Source of the DNA: Parapedobacter sp037190485
GTDB taxonomy: Bacteria; Bacteroidota; Bacteroidia; Sphingobacteriales; Sphingobacteriaceae
Assembly (NCBI GenBank): GCA_037190485.1
Contig: JBBCJB010000002.1
Location: 355,119 to 419,118, forward strand
DNA: 64,000 nt
Direction of reading: 5' to 3'
Below, in pieces: positions 16,734 to 25,590 of the stretch. Made by a program: the position numbers and the translations under genes. Every line of letters begins with the position of its first letter. Positions within the stretch are counted from its first letter, which is position 1. The notes under the pieces are model-generated. The model was not told the origin of the DNA. It saw only the letters and a program-made list of their open reading frames with translations, and did not search any database.

Positions 16734-19255
16734 TGGATAACAGAAGGGAATTCATCAAAAAAGCGGCCTTATTGGCAGGCAGCACGGGCTTATGGACGGC
16801 ATTGCCCGCGTCCATCCAAAAGGCGCTGGCCATCAACCCCGAACTAGGCAGTACGTTTTACGATGCGGAGCACGTGGTGATGCTGATGCAGGAGAACCGA
16901 TCTTTCGACCATTGCTACGGCACATTGCAAGGGGTGAGGGGATTCAACGACCCGCGTGCGATCACGTTGCCGAACGGCGATCCGGTATGGCTGCAGACCA
17001 ATCGAGCCGGGTATACCTATGCACCGTTCAGGCTCAACATCAAGGACACCAAGGCCACGTGGATGCGCGACTTGCCCCACTCCTGGGAAAACCAGGTGGA
17101 TGCACGCAACGATGGCAAATACGACAAATGGCTGGATGTGAAGCAATCCGGGAACCCCGAGTACCGGGATATGCCGCTGACCATGGGCCATTACACCCGT
17201 GAGGACATCCCGTTTTATTATGCTTTTGCCGACGCCTTCACGGTGTGCGACCAGCATTTCTGTTCATCACTCACGGGCACCACGGCAAACCGGATGTTCT
17301 TTTGGTCGGGCAAGCTGCGCGATCGGTCCGGCACAGCCCATGTGCGGAACTCGGAAGTAGGCTATAGCCGCGAAGTGGATTGGACGACGTTTCCCGAAAG
17401 GCTTGAACAGCACGGCGTATCGTGGAAAGTTTATCAAAACGAACTCAGCGTGAAGACCGAGCTGGATGGGGAAAAGTCCGCACTACTCGCCAATTTCACG
17501 GACAACAACCTCGAATGGTTTTCGCAATACCATGTGCGTTTCAGCCCGGGACACCAGCGCTACCTGCAACGGGCGGTCAACGAATTGCCCGCGGAAATCG
17601 CCCAGCTGGAAAAGGCCTTTGCCGCAGCCAGCGGAGAAGAAGCCGAAAGCTTCGCCAAGCCGTTGGCGCGCAAGCGGAAAGAACTCGAAGAAGCGAAAGC
17701 CGCCTTGGCGCGATGGCATCCGGCCAATTTCGACAAGCTTCCCCTTGTTGAGCGGCAGCTGCACCAACGGGCTTTCACCACCAACATCGACGACCCCGAC
17801 TACCACCAAACCACGACGATCGGCTACGAACACGACGGTGAACAACGGCAGGTCGAGGTTCCCAAGGGCGACGTACTGCATCAATTCCGCAAAGACGTGG
17901 CGCGTGGCGAGTTACCCACGGTATCGTGGCTGGTGGCCCCCCAGCGTTTCTCAGACCATCCCAGTTCGCCTTGGTACGGCGCGTGGTATGTATCGGAAGT
18001 GCTGGACATCCTCACGAAGCATCCGGAAATCTGGAAAAAGACCATCTTCATCCTCAACTACGATGAAAATGACGGCTATTTCGACCATGTACCGCCCTTC
18101 GTGGCGCCGAACCCCAATGATGCCGAGTCGGGTACCGTATCGGCCGGCATCGACACCACCGACGAATTCGTAACGCTCGACGAGGAGCTGAAAAAGCCCG
18201 GCATGAAACCGGAAAACGCGAGGCAAAGCGCGGTCGGGTTGGGCTATCGCGTGCCCTTGGTGATCGCGTCGCCCTGGAGCCGCGGCGGCTGGGTCAACTC
18301 CGAGGTGTGCGACATCACGTCCACGTTGATGTTCCTGGAAAAATTCCTGAGCCACAAGACCGGCAAACGCATCATTGAACCCAACATCAGCACGTGGCGC
18401 AGGGCCGTGTGCGGCGACCTGACCTCCGCATTCAGGCCCTACCATGGCGAGCCGATGGATTTGCCGAAGCCGGTGAACAGGGATGCGTGGATGGCCGGTA
18501 TCCACAAGGCGGGTTTCAGCGACCTACCTACGGGCTTTCCGACCGATTTGGCCGACCTGCCGAAACAGGAGCCGGGCATCCGTGATGCCAACGCGTTGCC
18601 GTACGAGTTGTACGTAGACGAACGGCTGGAGCGAAACGGTCGGCAATTCGAACTGCAATTCAGGACAAGTCGCTATATCTTCGGCCGGGATGCTGCCGGG
18701 GCACCATTCAGCGTGTATGCCCCCGGCGACTATTGGCAACGACACGGCCAAGGCGAACCGGGCTTTGCACCGGTGAAGGTATGGGATTTTGCCGTCACAC
18801 CGGAAAGCCCCGTACGGTACCAGTGGCCGCTGGGCCATTTCAAGGACGGTGCCTATGCGCTGCGGGTCTATGGGCCCAACGGGTTCTACCGGGAATTTGC
18901 CGGCAACGGCCAAGACGCTGACGTCACGCTACGCTGCGCCTACCAACAGCGCAAAGGAAAGAACGCAACGGGATTCTCGGGAAATGTGGTGTTGCACATC
19001 GCGAACAACGAGCCGCGCGAAATCACGATCAGCGCCGTTGACAACGCCTACGGCACGGCCAGGCAAGAACGACGCATACGCGCACGCGCACAAGAAACGC
19101 TGGTGATCGATACCACGGCAAGCCACGGTTGGTATGACGTGTCGGTGCGCATCGCCGGGCAACCCGGGTTTGCCCGGCGCTATGCCGGCCGCGTGGAGAC
19201 GGGCAAGCCCATGAAAACCGATCCGTATATGGGGCGGATTGACACCACGGGTTGA
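16733..19255 (+). CDS. Tat-exported phospholipase C (phosphocholine-specific PlcC/PlcN family)
   Basis: An 840-residue exported phospholipase C. The start is the ATG that shares its A with the aldehyde dehydrogenase stop. The leader MDNRREFIKKAALLAG carries a twin-arginine motif. The phosphoesterase domain has HVVMLMQENRSFDHCYGTLQGVRGFND (about 44-70), and WSGKLRDRSGT and LNYDENDGYFDHVPPF are further active-site blocks. A coiled, charged insert (about 285-325) and two C-terminal beta domains follow, as usual for the family. It releases a phosphorylated head group from phospholipids. Its place in the ethanolamine operon suggests phosphatidylethanolamine as a source of the substrate, after a phosphatase not seen here. 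Confidence 0.88.
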   Translation: MDNRREFIKKAALLAGSTGLWTALPASIQKALAINPELGSTFYDAEHVVMLMQENRSFDHCYGTLQGVRGFNDPRAITLPNGDPVWLQTNRAGYTYAPFRLNIKDTKATWMRDLPHSWENQVDARNDGKYDKWLDVKQSGNPEYRDMPLTMGHYTREDIPFYYAFADAFTVCDQHFCSSLTGTTANRMFFWSGKLRDRSGTAHVRNSEVGYSREVDWTTFPERLEQHGVSWKVYQNELSVKTELDGEKSALLANFTDNNLEWFSQYHVRFSPGHQRYLQRAVNELPAEIAQLEKAFAAASGEEAESFAKPLARKRKELEEAKAALARWHPANFDKLPLVERQLHQRAFTTNIDDPDYHQTTTIGYEHDGEQRQVEVPKGDVLHQFRKDVARGELPTVSWLVAPQRFSDHPSSPWYGAWYVSEVLDILTKHPEIWKKTIFILNYDENDGYFDHVPPFVAPNPNDAESGTVSAGIDTTDEFVTLDEELKKPGMKPENARQSAVGLGYRVPLVIASPWSRGGWVNSEVCDITSTLMFLEKFLSHKTGKRIIEPNISTWRRAVCGDLTSAFRPYHGEPMDLPKPVNRDAWMAGIHKAGFSDLPTGFPTDLADLPKQEPGIRDANALPYELYVDERLERNGRQFELQFRTSRYIFGRDAAGAPFSVYAPGDYWQRHGQGEPGFAPVKVWDFAVTPESPVRYQWPLGHFKDGAYALRVYGPNGFYREFAGNGQDADVTLRCAYQQRKGKNATGFSGNVVLHIANNEPREITISAVDNAYGTARQERRIRARAQETLVIDTTASHGWYDVSVRIAGQPGFARRYAGRVETGKPMKTDPYMGRIDTTG

Positions 19256-19264
19256 TAGGTCACG

Positions 19265-20404
19265 CTACCCGCCCGATGACATGTTCAGGCGCACGGAGGC
19301 CACGAAACCCTTGTCCAAGCGGGACGATGTTTGCTCAATCATCACGTCGTCGCGGTAGTAGCGTCCCTGCATCACCTGCGTCCCCTGATACAACACGGTA
19401 ATCGGTTGGTCTAGATCGATGAGCCCGTCGTTCAGGTAGATGTAAAAAGCGCTGTAATCGTTTTCCAAGACACTGACGGTTTGCCCTTCAATGGAAACAA
19501 CCAGCTTTTTGCCCTTCGCGGCAGCACGCTCCCCTTCGGGAATGGCCAGCCAATAGAAACGGTCATGCGGGCGGTCGTCTTGTATCCACACCACTTTCTT
19601 GGGGTGCGTGTTCCGGCGGTACTGCGCCATCCAATCGATGGCCACGGTATCGGCACGTTCCATCCAATGCCCATGTTCGGGATAGCTATTCACCAAGTGC
19701 GTATAGCCTTCCGGATCGGACCGCCGTAAGCTATCCAGCTTGCCCTTCCATTCGGCTGCCACGCCATTGCGGTTGTAAGCGGCATCCTTCCCGCCCATGA
19801 AAATGGCAAAGGGCAGGTTGCGGAGGCTCTCGGCGCGTGCGTCGTTCGGATGCCCGGCCATCATGGACGCGGCCGCCCAGCGGTCGGCCATCCGGGGTGC
19901 CAGCTGGAACACCCCATCGCCCCCCGCGGAATAACCCACCAGGTAGACCTTGTCTGGATTGACACCTTCCATGACCACTGCCGTTTTGATCAGCTCGTCG
20001 AAGAGATCGTCGATAAAATCCTCGTGCCAGAGCATCCAGGTGTTGGTCGGCGCCCTCGGCGCCACGTACACGCCTTCCTTGGGGGTATAGAGGCCGAGCT
20101 GGTTACGCCATTGTTGGTCATTCACCTCATCGGTGGCGTTCCCGCCCCCGTGCATCGAAATGTACAGGCTACGGCCGTCGGCGGGTTTGACGCCGAAAAC
20201 ATGGTAGTCGAAACGCATCACCGTACCACTGCCATGCGCGATTTCCTTTTGCGCCCACTGCTGCTGCGCCAACGCGCGGTAATCGGCTTTCGCCGAGGCG
20301 ATGGCGCTGTCCGCTAGGCGATCGGCCCCTTCCTTGGTCAATGGCTGTGCGAACGCGGATACCGCGCCCAGCAAAAACGTGATGAATAAGCTATTTTTCC
20401 GCAT
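19265..20404 (-). CDS. Secreted alpha/beta hydrolase (esterase / PHB-depolymerase-like)
   Basis: A 379-residue protein with a signal peptide (MRKNSLFITFLLGAVSAFAQ). An alpha/beta-hydrolase core contains SLYISMHGGGNA (oxyanion region), the nucleophile motif GYSAGGDG (Ser at about 163) and a likely catalytic His in SYPEHGHWME. The C-terminal 120 residues look like a beta-rich accessory domain. The start at 20404 was chosen over an upstream codon because it gives a clean signal peptide. It is convergent with the phospholipase gene, with nine bases between the stops. The substrate is unknown; esters of cell-wall or plant material are possible. Confidence 0.75.
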   Translation of the reverse strand: MRKNSLFITFLLGAVSAFAQPLTKEGADRLADSAIASAKADYRALAQQQWAQKEIAHGSGTVMRFDYHVFGVKPADGRSLYISMHGGGNATDEVNDQQWRNQLGLYTPKEGVYVAPRAPTNTWMLWHEDFIDDLFDELIKTAVVMEGVNPDKVYLVGYSAGGDGVFQLAPRMADRWAAASMMAGHPNDARAESLRNLPFAIFMGGKDAAYNRNGVAAEWKGKLDSLRRSDPEGYTHLVNSYPEHGHWMERADTVAIDWMAQYRRNTHPKKVVWIQDDRPHDRFYWLAIPEGERAAAKGKKLVVSIEGQTVSVLENDYSAFYIYLNDGLIDLDQPITVLYQGTQVMQGRYYRDDVMIEQTSSRLDKGFVASVRLNMSSGG

Positions 20405-20438
20405 CGCTACAAACTTAGGCAAAGTTGCGGAAAAAAGA

Positions 20439-20446
20439 TAAATTTG
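20439..20446 (+). promoter_or_regulatory. Probable -7 promoter box for D-lactate dehydrogenase gene
   Basis: TAAATTTG is a perfect match to the Bacteroidota -7 consensus TAnnTTTG and lies 44 bases before the ATG at 20490. On the opposite strand, TAAGTTTG at 20410-20417 sits only six bases before the hydrolase start at 20404. The two divergent genes may therefore share this short promoter region. Confidence 0.4.
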
Positions 20447-20489
20447 CGCGGCGTGTTCGCCTCAGGTATTGATAAATAAGCTATTGCCC

Positions 20490-21485
20490 ATGAAAATCAC
20501 TTTTTTTTCCGCCAAGCCGTATGACCGGGAATCTTTCCAGCAAGCCAATGCCGAATTCGGTTTTGAAATGGTCTATCACGAAACGCACCTGGGCCCGCAC
20601 AGCGTAAATATGATCGAGGAAACGGACGCCGTTTGTACCTTCGTGAATGACAAGCTCCATGCGGGTGTGCTGGAGGTGCTGGCCGCGAAGGGGGTGAAAT
20701 CCATCGCGTTGCGGTGCGCCGGGTTCAACAACCTGGATGTCGAGGCCGCCAAGGCACTGGGCCTGAAGGTATGCCGCGTACCCGCCTATTCGCCGGAGGC
20801 GGTGGCCGAGCACGCGTTGGCGATGATCCTTACGCTCAACCGGAAAACACACAAGGCCTATAATCGGGTACGTGAGCAGAATTTTTCGCTGAATGGCCTG
20901 ATGGGGTTCAACCTGACCGGCAAGACCATCGGCATCATCGGCACGGGCAATATCGGGCAGGCCTTTGCGCGCATCCTGAGCGGGTTCGGCTGCAAAATCA
21001 TCGCCTACGACGTGGTGGAAAACGAACCGTTGAAGGCTGCAGGTGTACGCTACCTGCCGTTGGCGGATGTCTTTGCGCAATCCGACATCGTTTCGCTGCA
21101 TTGCCCGCTGCTGGCGGCAACCAAACACCTGATCAACGCCGAATCGCTCAAGCGCATGAAAAAAGGGGTCATGATCATCAACACCAGTCGGGGTGGCCTC
21201 ATCGATACGGCAGCCGTTTTGGAGGCTTTGCGTGCCAAACACATCGGCTACCTCGGCATCGACGTCTATGAGCAGGAAGAGAAACTATTTTTCCGCGACC
21301 TCTCGCAAACCATCCTGGATGACGATGCCATCCAATTGTTGACGAGCTTCCCAAATGTGTTGGTGACCGGGCACCAGGCCTTCTTCACGCAGGAAGCGTT
21401 GAAAGAGATCGCCGAAACCACGCTGAACAATTTGTCCAACCTGCAAAATGGACTGCCGCTCGTTCCCGGGGCGCTTTTGGCCTAG
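20490..21485 (+). CDS. D-2-hydroxyacid dehydrogenase (D-lactate dehydrogenase type)
   Basis: A 331-residue NAD-dependent dehydrogenase that interconverts pyruvate and D-lactate, by family. The nucleotide-binding motif is TIGIIGTGNIGQAFARIL. Catalytic Arg is in IALRCAGFNN and in the NTSRGGLID block, Glu in GIDVYEQEEKLFF, and His in VTGHQAFFT. Length and the SLHCPLLAATKHLIN block fit fermentative LdhA-like enzymes. The start at 20490 (MKITFFSAKPYDRESF) removes seven upstream codons of poor fit. It stands alone between a divergent hydrolase and proB. Confidence 0.87.
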   Translation: MKITFFSAKPYDRESFQQANAEFGFEMVYHETHLGPHSVNMIEETDAVCTFVNDKLHAGVLEVLAAKGVKSIALRCAGFNNLDVEAAKALGLKVCRVPAYSPEAVAEHALAMILTLNRKTHKAYNRVREQNFSLNGLMGFNLTGKTIGIIGTGNIGQAFARILSGFGCKIIAYDVVENEPLKAAGVRYLPLADVFAQSDIVSLHCPLLAATKHLINAESLKRMKKGVMIINTSRGGLIDTAAVLEALRAKHIGYLGIDVYEQEEKLFFRDLSQTILDDDAIQLLTSFPNVLVTGHQAFFTQEALKEIAETTLNNLSNLQNGLPLVPGALLA

Positions 21486-21560
21486 GCAGCGCGTTTTTAG
21501 CGACGCCCACTAGGTTTCGGCCCTAATTTTTGCGAAATTAGCGGACGTTTTCCACAGCTC

Positions 21561-22595
21561 ATGAAGAAACCCATTATCGTCATCAAATTCGGCTCCGCGT
21601 CCATCACCACGGCAGACGGGGCGGTCGATGAACAGATTGTCCTGGAAATCGCGCGACAGGCGGCCAAATTGCAGGAGCGGTACAACATCGTGCTCGTTTC
21701 GTCCGGTGCCGTCGCGGCGGGCAAGAAATACATCCCCCGGTACAAAGGTACGCTGCCGGAGCGCAAGGCGGCCGCGGCGATCGGCAATCCGCTCCTGGTG
21801 GGCATCTATGCCACCTACTTCAAACCGTACAAGATCGCATTGGCGCAAAGCCTGTGCGAACGGCAGCATTTCGCCAACCGCGACCAGTTCCTCCAATTGA
21901 AGGGCACCTACGAGACGCTGTGGCGCAACAACATCATCCCGATCGCCAACGAAAATGACGTGGTGAGCAACAAGGAGCTGAAATTCTCGGACAACGATGA
22001 ACTGGCCACGCTGATCGCGGTGGGCTTCGGCGCCGAAAAGATCCTGTTCAGCACGTCGGTGCCCGGCGTGCTGGATGCAGAAGGCCACGTGATCCGCGAA
22101 ATCCCGGTCATCGATCAGCAAGCGCTTTCCTTGGCCAGGAAGGAAAAGTCGGCCGTGGGGTTGGGTGGGATGACCTCCAAGCTCAACTTTGCTCGCCTGG
22201 CCAACCAACTCGGTATCGAGGCGGTCATTTTCAGCATGCGTACCGAAGACGGCATCCTGAAGGCCATGGCAGGCACTACCGGCACCGTTTGCAGGGCACA
22301 GCACAAGCGGGTTTCGTCGCGCCACAAATGGATGGCCACCGGCAGCCTCATTTCCGGCAAGGTGGTGGTGGATCGGGGCGCGTTGGAAGCGTTGAAGAAA
22401 CGTCGAAGCCTGCTCGCCGTGGGGGTTACGTCGGTCATCGGCGCTTTCGTGACGGGCGAAGTGTTCCAGATCGCGGACGAGCAGGGCCTCGTGCATGCCG
22501 TGGCCAAATCGAAGATCGAGTCGTCCGTAATCGAGAACACCCGCGACAAAAAGAACATAGAAATCGCACATGCGGACGACATCGTCCTGTTATAG
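21561..22595 (+). CDS. proB: Glutamate 5-kinase
   Basis: A 344-residue amino-acid kinase with a C-terminal PUA domain, for the first step of proline synthesis (glutamate to gamma-glutamyl phosphate). The kinase part shows IVIKFGSASITTADG, LVSSGAVAAGK and PIANENDVVSNKELKFSDNDELATLIA. GLGGMTSKLNFARLA is the usual kinase block near residue 192. The PUA domain covers about 255-344 (SLISGKVVVDRGALEALK). It is slightly shorter than the E. coli enzyme. It is followed nine bases later by proA, forming a proBA operon. Confidence 0.93.
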   Translation: MKKPIIVIKFGSASITTADGAVDEQIVLEIARQAAKLQERYNIVLVSSGAVAAGKKYIPRYKGTLPERKAAAAIGNPLLVGIYATYFKPYKIALAQSLCERQHFANRDQFLQLKGTYETLWRNNIIPIANENDVVSNKELKFSDNDELATLIAVGFGAEKILFSTSVPGVLDAEGHVIREIPVIDQQALSLARKEKSAVGLGGMTSKLNFARLANQLGIEAVIFSMRTEDGILKAMAGTTGTVCRAQHKRVSSRHKWMATGSLISGKVVVDRGALEALKKRRSLLAVGVTSVIGAFVTGEVFQIADEQGLVHAVAKSKIESSVIENTRDKKNIEIAHADDIVLL

Positions 22596-22604
22596 CACCT
22601 TTCG

Positions 22605-23852
22605 ATGGATAGCATAAAACAACAACTGGTGGCGGCACGCCACGCAAAGAAAGCGATGGCCTTGCTGGCCTTGCCGCAGAAAAAGCAGCTCTTGAAGGCC
22701 ATCTCCACGTTATTGGCCACGCATCAAGACACCATCATCGCCGAAAACAAAAAAGACCTGGACCGCATGGATCCGCAGGACCCCAAATACGACCGCCTTC
22801 AACTTACCGCCGAGCGCATCCAATCCTTGGCGCGTAGCGTGACCGACGTGGCCGACCTGGAAGACCCCACCGGCAAGGTATTGCTCCGGAAAACGCTCGA
22901 AAACGGCTTACGGATCGAAAAACGGTCGGTAGCGCTCGGCGTGGTGGGCGTCATCTATGAATCACGGCCCAACGTGACGGTCGACGTGGTTTCGCTGTGC
23001 ATCCAATCGGGCAACGTTTGCCTGCTGCGTGGCGGCTCGGACGCCTGGTTCACCAATAGCTACCTCGTGTCGTTGATGCGGCAGGCCATCGAAGCCGCGG
23101 GCATCAACCCAAACATCGTGCAATTGCTGCCCACGGCCCGCGCGCTGATGGGCGAACTCCTCGCGGCCAAGGATTACGTAGACATCCTGATTCCCCGCGG
23201 ATCGCAGGCGCTGATCGATTACGTGCGGGAACATGCCAAGGTACCGGTCATCGAGACCGGCGCCGGTGTGTGCCACACCTACGTGGATGAAACCGCCGAC
23301 CTCGACAAAGCCGCCCGCATCGTGGCCAATGCCAAGATATCGCGCCCGTCGGTGTGCAACGCGCTGGATACGGTATTGATAGACCGGCAGGTAGCCGAGC
23401 CGTTGCTCGCCAAACTATCCCCCTATTTTGCCGCGCATCAGGTGGAGGTCTTTGCCGATCCACAGGCTCACCAATGGCTCACGGAGTTGGGCTACGCCCA
23501 CCTTCAACGGGCTACGGCAGCCGATTTCGGCCGCGAGTTCCTGGACCTGAAATGTTCCGTCAAGGTTGTTGACGGGTTGGAGGAAGCGCTGGATCACATC
23601 GCGGCGTATTCGTCCAAGCATTCCGAATGCATCGTCTCTACCGATTCGGGCCATATCGACACGTTCATGCACACCGTGGATGCCGCTGCGGTCTACGCCA
23701 ACGCGTCTACCCGGTTTACCGACGGCGGTGAGTTCGGGTTGGGTGCCGAAATCGGCATTTCCACCCAAAAGCTCCACGCCCGCGGCCCGTTTGCGCTGGA
23801 GAAGCTCGTCACCGAAAAGTGGCTGGTGACGGGCGACGGCCAGATTCGTTAG
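22605..23852 (+). CDS. proA: Gamma-glutamyl phosphate reductase
   Basis: A 415-residue NADPH-dependent reductase of the aldehyde dehydrogenase superfamily, second enzyme of proline synthesis. Typical blocks are LGVVGVIYESRPNVTVDVVSLCIQSGN, LLRGGSDAWFTNS, IPRGSQALIDYV, VIETGAGVCHTYVDE and ARIVANAKISRPSVCNALDTVLI, the last holding the catalytic Cys. It ends with a region typical of ProA (FTDGGEFGLGAEIGISTQKLHARGPF). Full length, no oddities. Confidence 0.94.
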   Translation: MDSIKQQLVAARHAKKAMALLALPQKKQLLKAISTLLATHQDTIIAENKKDLDRMDPQDPKYDRLQLTAERIQSLARSVTDVADLEDPTGKVLLRKTLENGLRIEKRSVALGVVGVIYESRPNVTVDVVSLCIQSGNVCLLRGGSDAWFTNSYLVSLMRQAIEAAGINPNIVQLLPTARALMGELLAAKDYVDILIPRGSQALIDYVREHAKVPVIETGAGVCHTYVDETADLDKAARIVANAKISRPSVCNALDTVLIDRQVAEPLLAKLSPYFAAHQVEVFADPQAHQWLTELGYAHLQRATAADFGREFLDLKCSVKVVDGLEEALDHIAAYSSKHSECIVSTDSGHIDTFMHTVDAAAVYANASTRFTDGGEFGLGAEIGISTQKLHARGPFALEKLVTEKWLVTGDGQIR

Positions 23853-23881
23853 CGCGCGAGCCGATTCCGATGAAACGCAAG

Positions 23882-24349
23882 CTACAATGGATACGCGGTC
23901 TCGCTCTTCGTCTCCGACAGGATAAACGAACTCTGCACGGTCACCACGTTCGGCAAGGTCGCCAATTTATGCCGAAGGAATAGATGGTATTCCTCCATGT
24001 CGGAAGCGGCAACCTTGAGGATGAAATCGGTCGACCCGGTCATTTGGTAACACTCCATGACCTCGTCGAATCGGGCCACGCTCTGCTCGAACTCGCCAAG
24101 TGTCTTCGCGGTATGCTCCTTGAGGAACACCGTCGAAATGGCGATCAACCCTTTGTCTACCTTCTTGCGATCCACCAGCGCGACGATGCGGGTGATGAAT
24201 CCCTCTTCCTTCAACCGCTTCACGCGTTCGTGGATGGTGGCCGGCGACTTGTTCAGCCTATTGCCCAATTCCTTGTTCGTGAGCGTGGCGTCGCGTTGCA
24301 ACAGCCGAAGCAATTCCCTGTCCGTTTGATCGAGTGCGTGTGTACCCAT
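23882..24349 (-). CDS. Lrp/AsnC-family transcriptional regulator
   Basis: A 155-residue feast/famine regulator. The winged helix-turn-helix is at about 6-60 (LDQTDRELLRLLQRDATLTNKELGNRLNKSPATIHERVKRLKEEGFI), and a RAM ligand-binding domain follows at about 70-140 (VMECYQMTGSTDFILKVAASDMEEYHLFL). It is divergent from the cysteine-synthase-like gene at 24515. The 165 bases between them contain ATATT-N6-AATAT (within 24432-24450), a possible operator, which suggests it controls that neighbour in response to an amino acid. Confidence 0.88.
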   Translation of the reverse strand: MGTHALDQTDRELLRLLQRDATLTNKELGNRLNKSPATIHERVKRLKEEGFITRIVALVDRKKVDKGLIAISTVFLKEHTAKTLGEFEQSVARFDEVMECYQMTGSTDFILKVAASDMEEYHLFLRHKLATLPNVVTVQSSFILSETKSETAYPL

Positions 24350-24514
24350 GGGTGAAATCAGTTAATGATCGGTTCTCGACATCCAGTGCACCTGAAAAGC
24401 AAACCGAAAGACAATCAAGCGACCAATTTCCGAATATTTTATGGAATATCATCAATATCATTGTAAATAAATCAATTATAACTGAATTTTGTCGAATTGA
24501 ATGCAAACGGCACC

Positions 24515-25570
24515 ATGAACATCATCGACAACGAAATTTCGGCATGCCTCCACACCGGCTTGGAGGTCAAATTCAAACACCTGTGGCATTTGGTCGGCAA
24601 CACGCCGATGCTGCGCCTGGATTACCGGTACCAAGGCCGGGCGGGCAGCATCTACGTGAAATGCGAACATTATAACCTCACGGGCAGCGTGAAGGATCGG
24701 ATGGCGCTCTACATCCTGTACCAAGCCTACGCCAATTGCCACATCAAGCCGGCCGACACCATCGTGGAAGCGACCAGCGGCAATACGGGCATCGCCTTTG
24801 CCGCGATCGGCAAGGCGCTCGGGCACGAAGTCAAGATCGTGATGCCCGATTGGCTCAGCAAGGAACGCACCGACATCATCCGGAGCATGGGGGCCGAAGT
24901 CATCCCCGTCTCGAAAGCGGCGGGGGGATTCCTGGGCAGTATCGCCATCAGTGAACAGCTGGCCCTCCAAGGAGACGTGTTCCTGCCCCGCCAATTCGAG
25001 AACTGCTACAATGCCGAGGCGCACGAGCGCACCACGATGGTGGAAATCGACAGGCAACTCGAGGCTATCGGGCTGTCAGTGGATGCTTTCGTGGCCGGCG
25101 TGGGAACAGGCGGCACCATCATGGGCGCCGCGAATTATTTTGGCGCCAAGACCGGATCGGCAGCGACCGTACACCCCCTCGAACCGGCCGAAAGCCCAAC
25201 CTTGTCAACGGGTTACAAAGTAGGAAGCCACCGAATCCAAGGTATCTCCGACGAATTCATACCTGCTATCGTCGAACTCGACAAACTTGGCCCCATCGTG
25301 CAGGCCAACGACGGCGATGCCATCATCATGGCGCAGAAACTGGCGCGGCAGCTCGGCTTGGCCGTCGGCATCTCTTCGGGCGCCAATGTCATCGGCGCCA
25401 TCAAGGCGCGCGAATCGCTTGGCGATGGCGCCACGGTGGTAACGCTGCTCTGCGACAGCAACAAGAAATACCTGAGTACCGACCTCGTGCGGGAAGAACC
25501 GGTGAAGGAAGGGTATGTCAGCTCAGCCATCACCTTCACTGGATTCGAACCCATGCCGAGACTGCATTAA
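24515..25570 (+). CDS. PLP-dependent cysteine synthase family protein
   Basis: A 351-residue fold-type II PLP enzyme. The PLP lysine is in NLTGSVKDRMALY, the substrate loop is EATSGNTGIAFAAIGKA, and the phosphate cradle is VAGVGTGGTIMGAANYFG. These fit O-acetylserine sulfhydrylase or a close relative such as cystathionine beta-synthase-like or SbnA-like enzymes. The C-terminal stretch (SDNSNKKYLSTDL-like: LLCDSNKKYLSTDLVREEP) is common in bacterial CysK-like paralogues. A TTG at 24497 would add six residues; the ATG is preferred. The divergent Lrp gene is its probable regulator. Confidence 0.82.
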   Translation: MNIIDNEISACLHTGLEVKFKHLWHLVGNTPMLRLDYRYQGRAGSIYVKCEHYNLTGSVKDRMALYILYQAYANCHIKPADTIVEATSGNTGIAFAAIGKALGHEVKIVMPDWLSKERTDIIRSMGAEVIPVSKAAGGFLGSIAISEQLALQGDVFLPRQFENCYNAEAHERTTMVEIDRQLEAIGLSVDAFVAGVGTGGTIMGAANYFGAKTGSAATVHPLEPAESPTLSTGYKVGSHRIQGISDEFIPAIVELDKLGPIVQANDGDAIIMAQKLARQLGLAVGISSGANVIGAIKARESLGDGATVVTLLCDSNKKYLSTDLVREEPVKEGYVSSAITFTGFEPMPRLH

Positions 25571-25590
25571 CCTCCAATCCGTTATCGAAC

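Noticed and set aside
24432..24450. Firm Lrp operator call
   Set aside because: The inverted repeat has only five-base arms in AT-rich DNA; noted as a possibility in the Lrp entry but too weak for its own feature.
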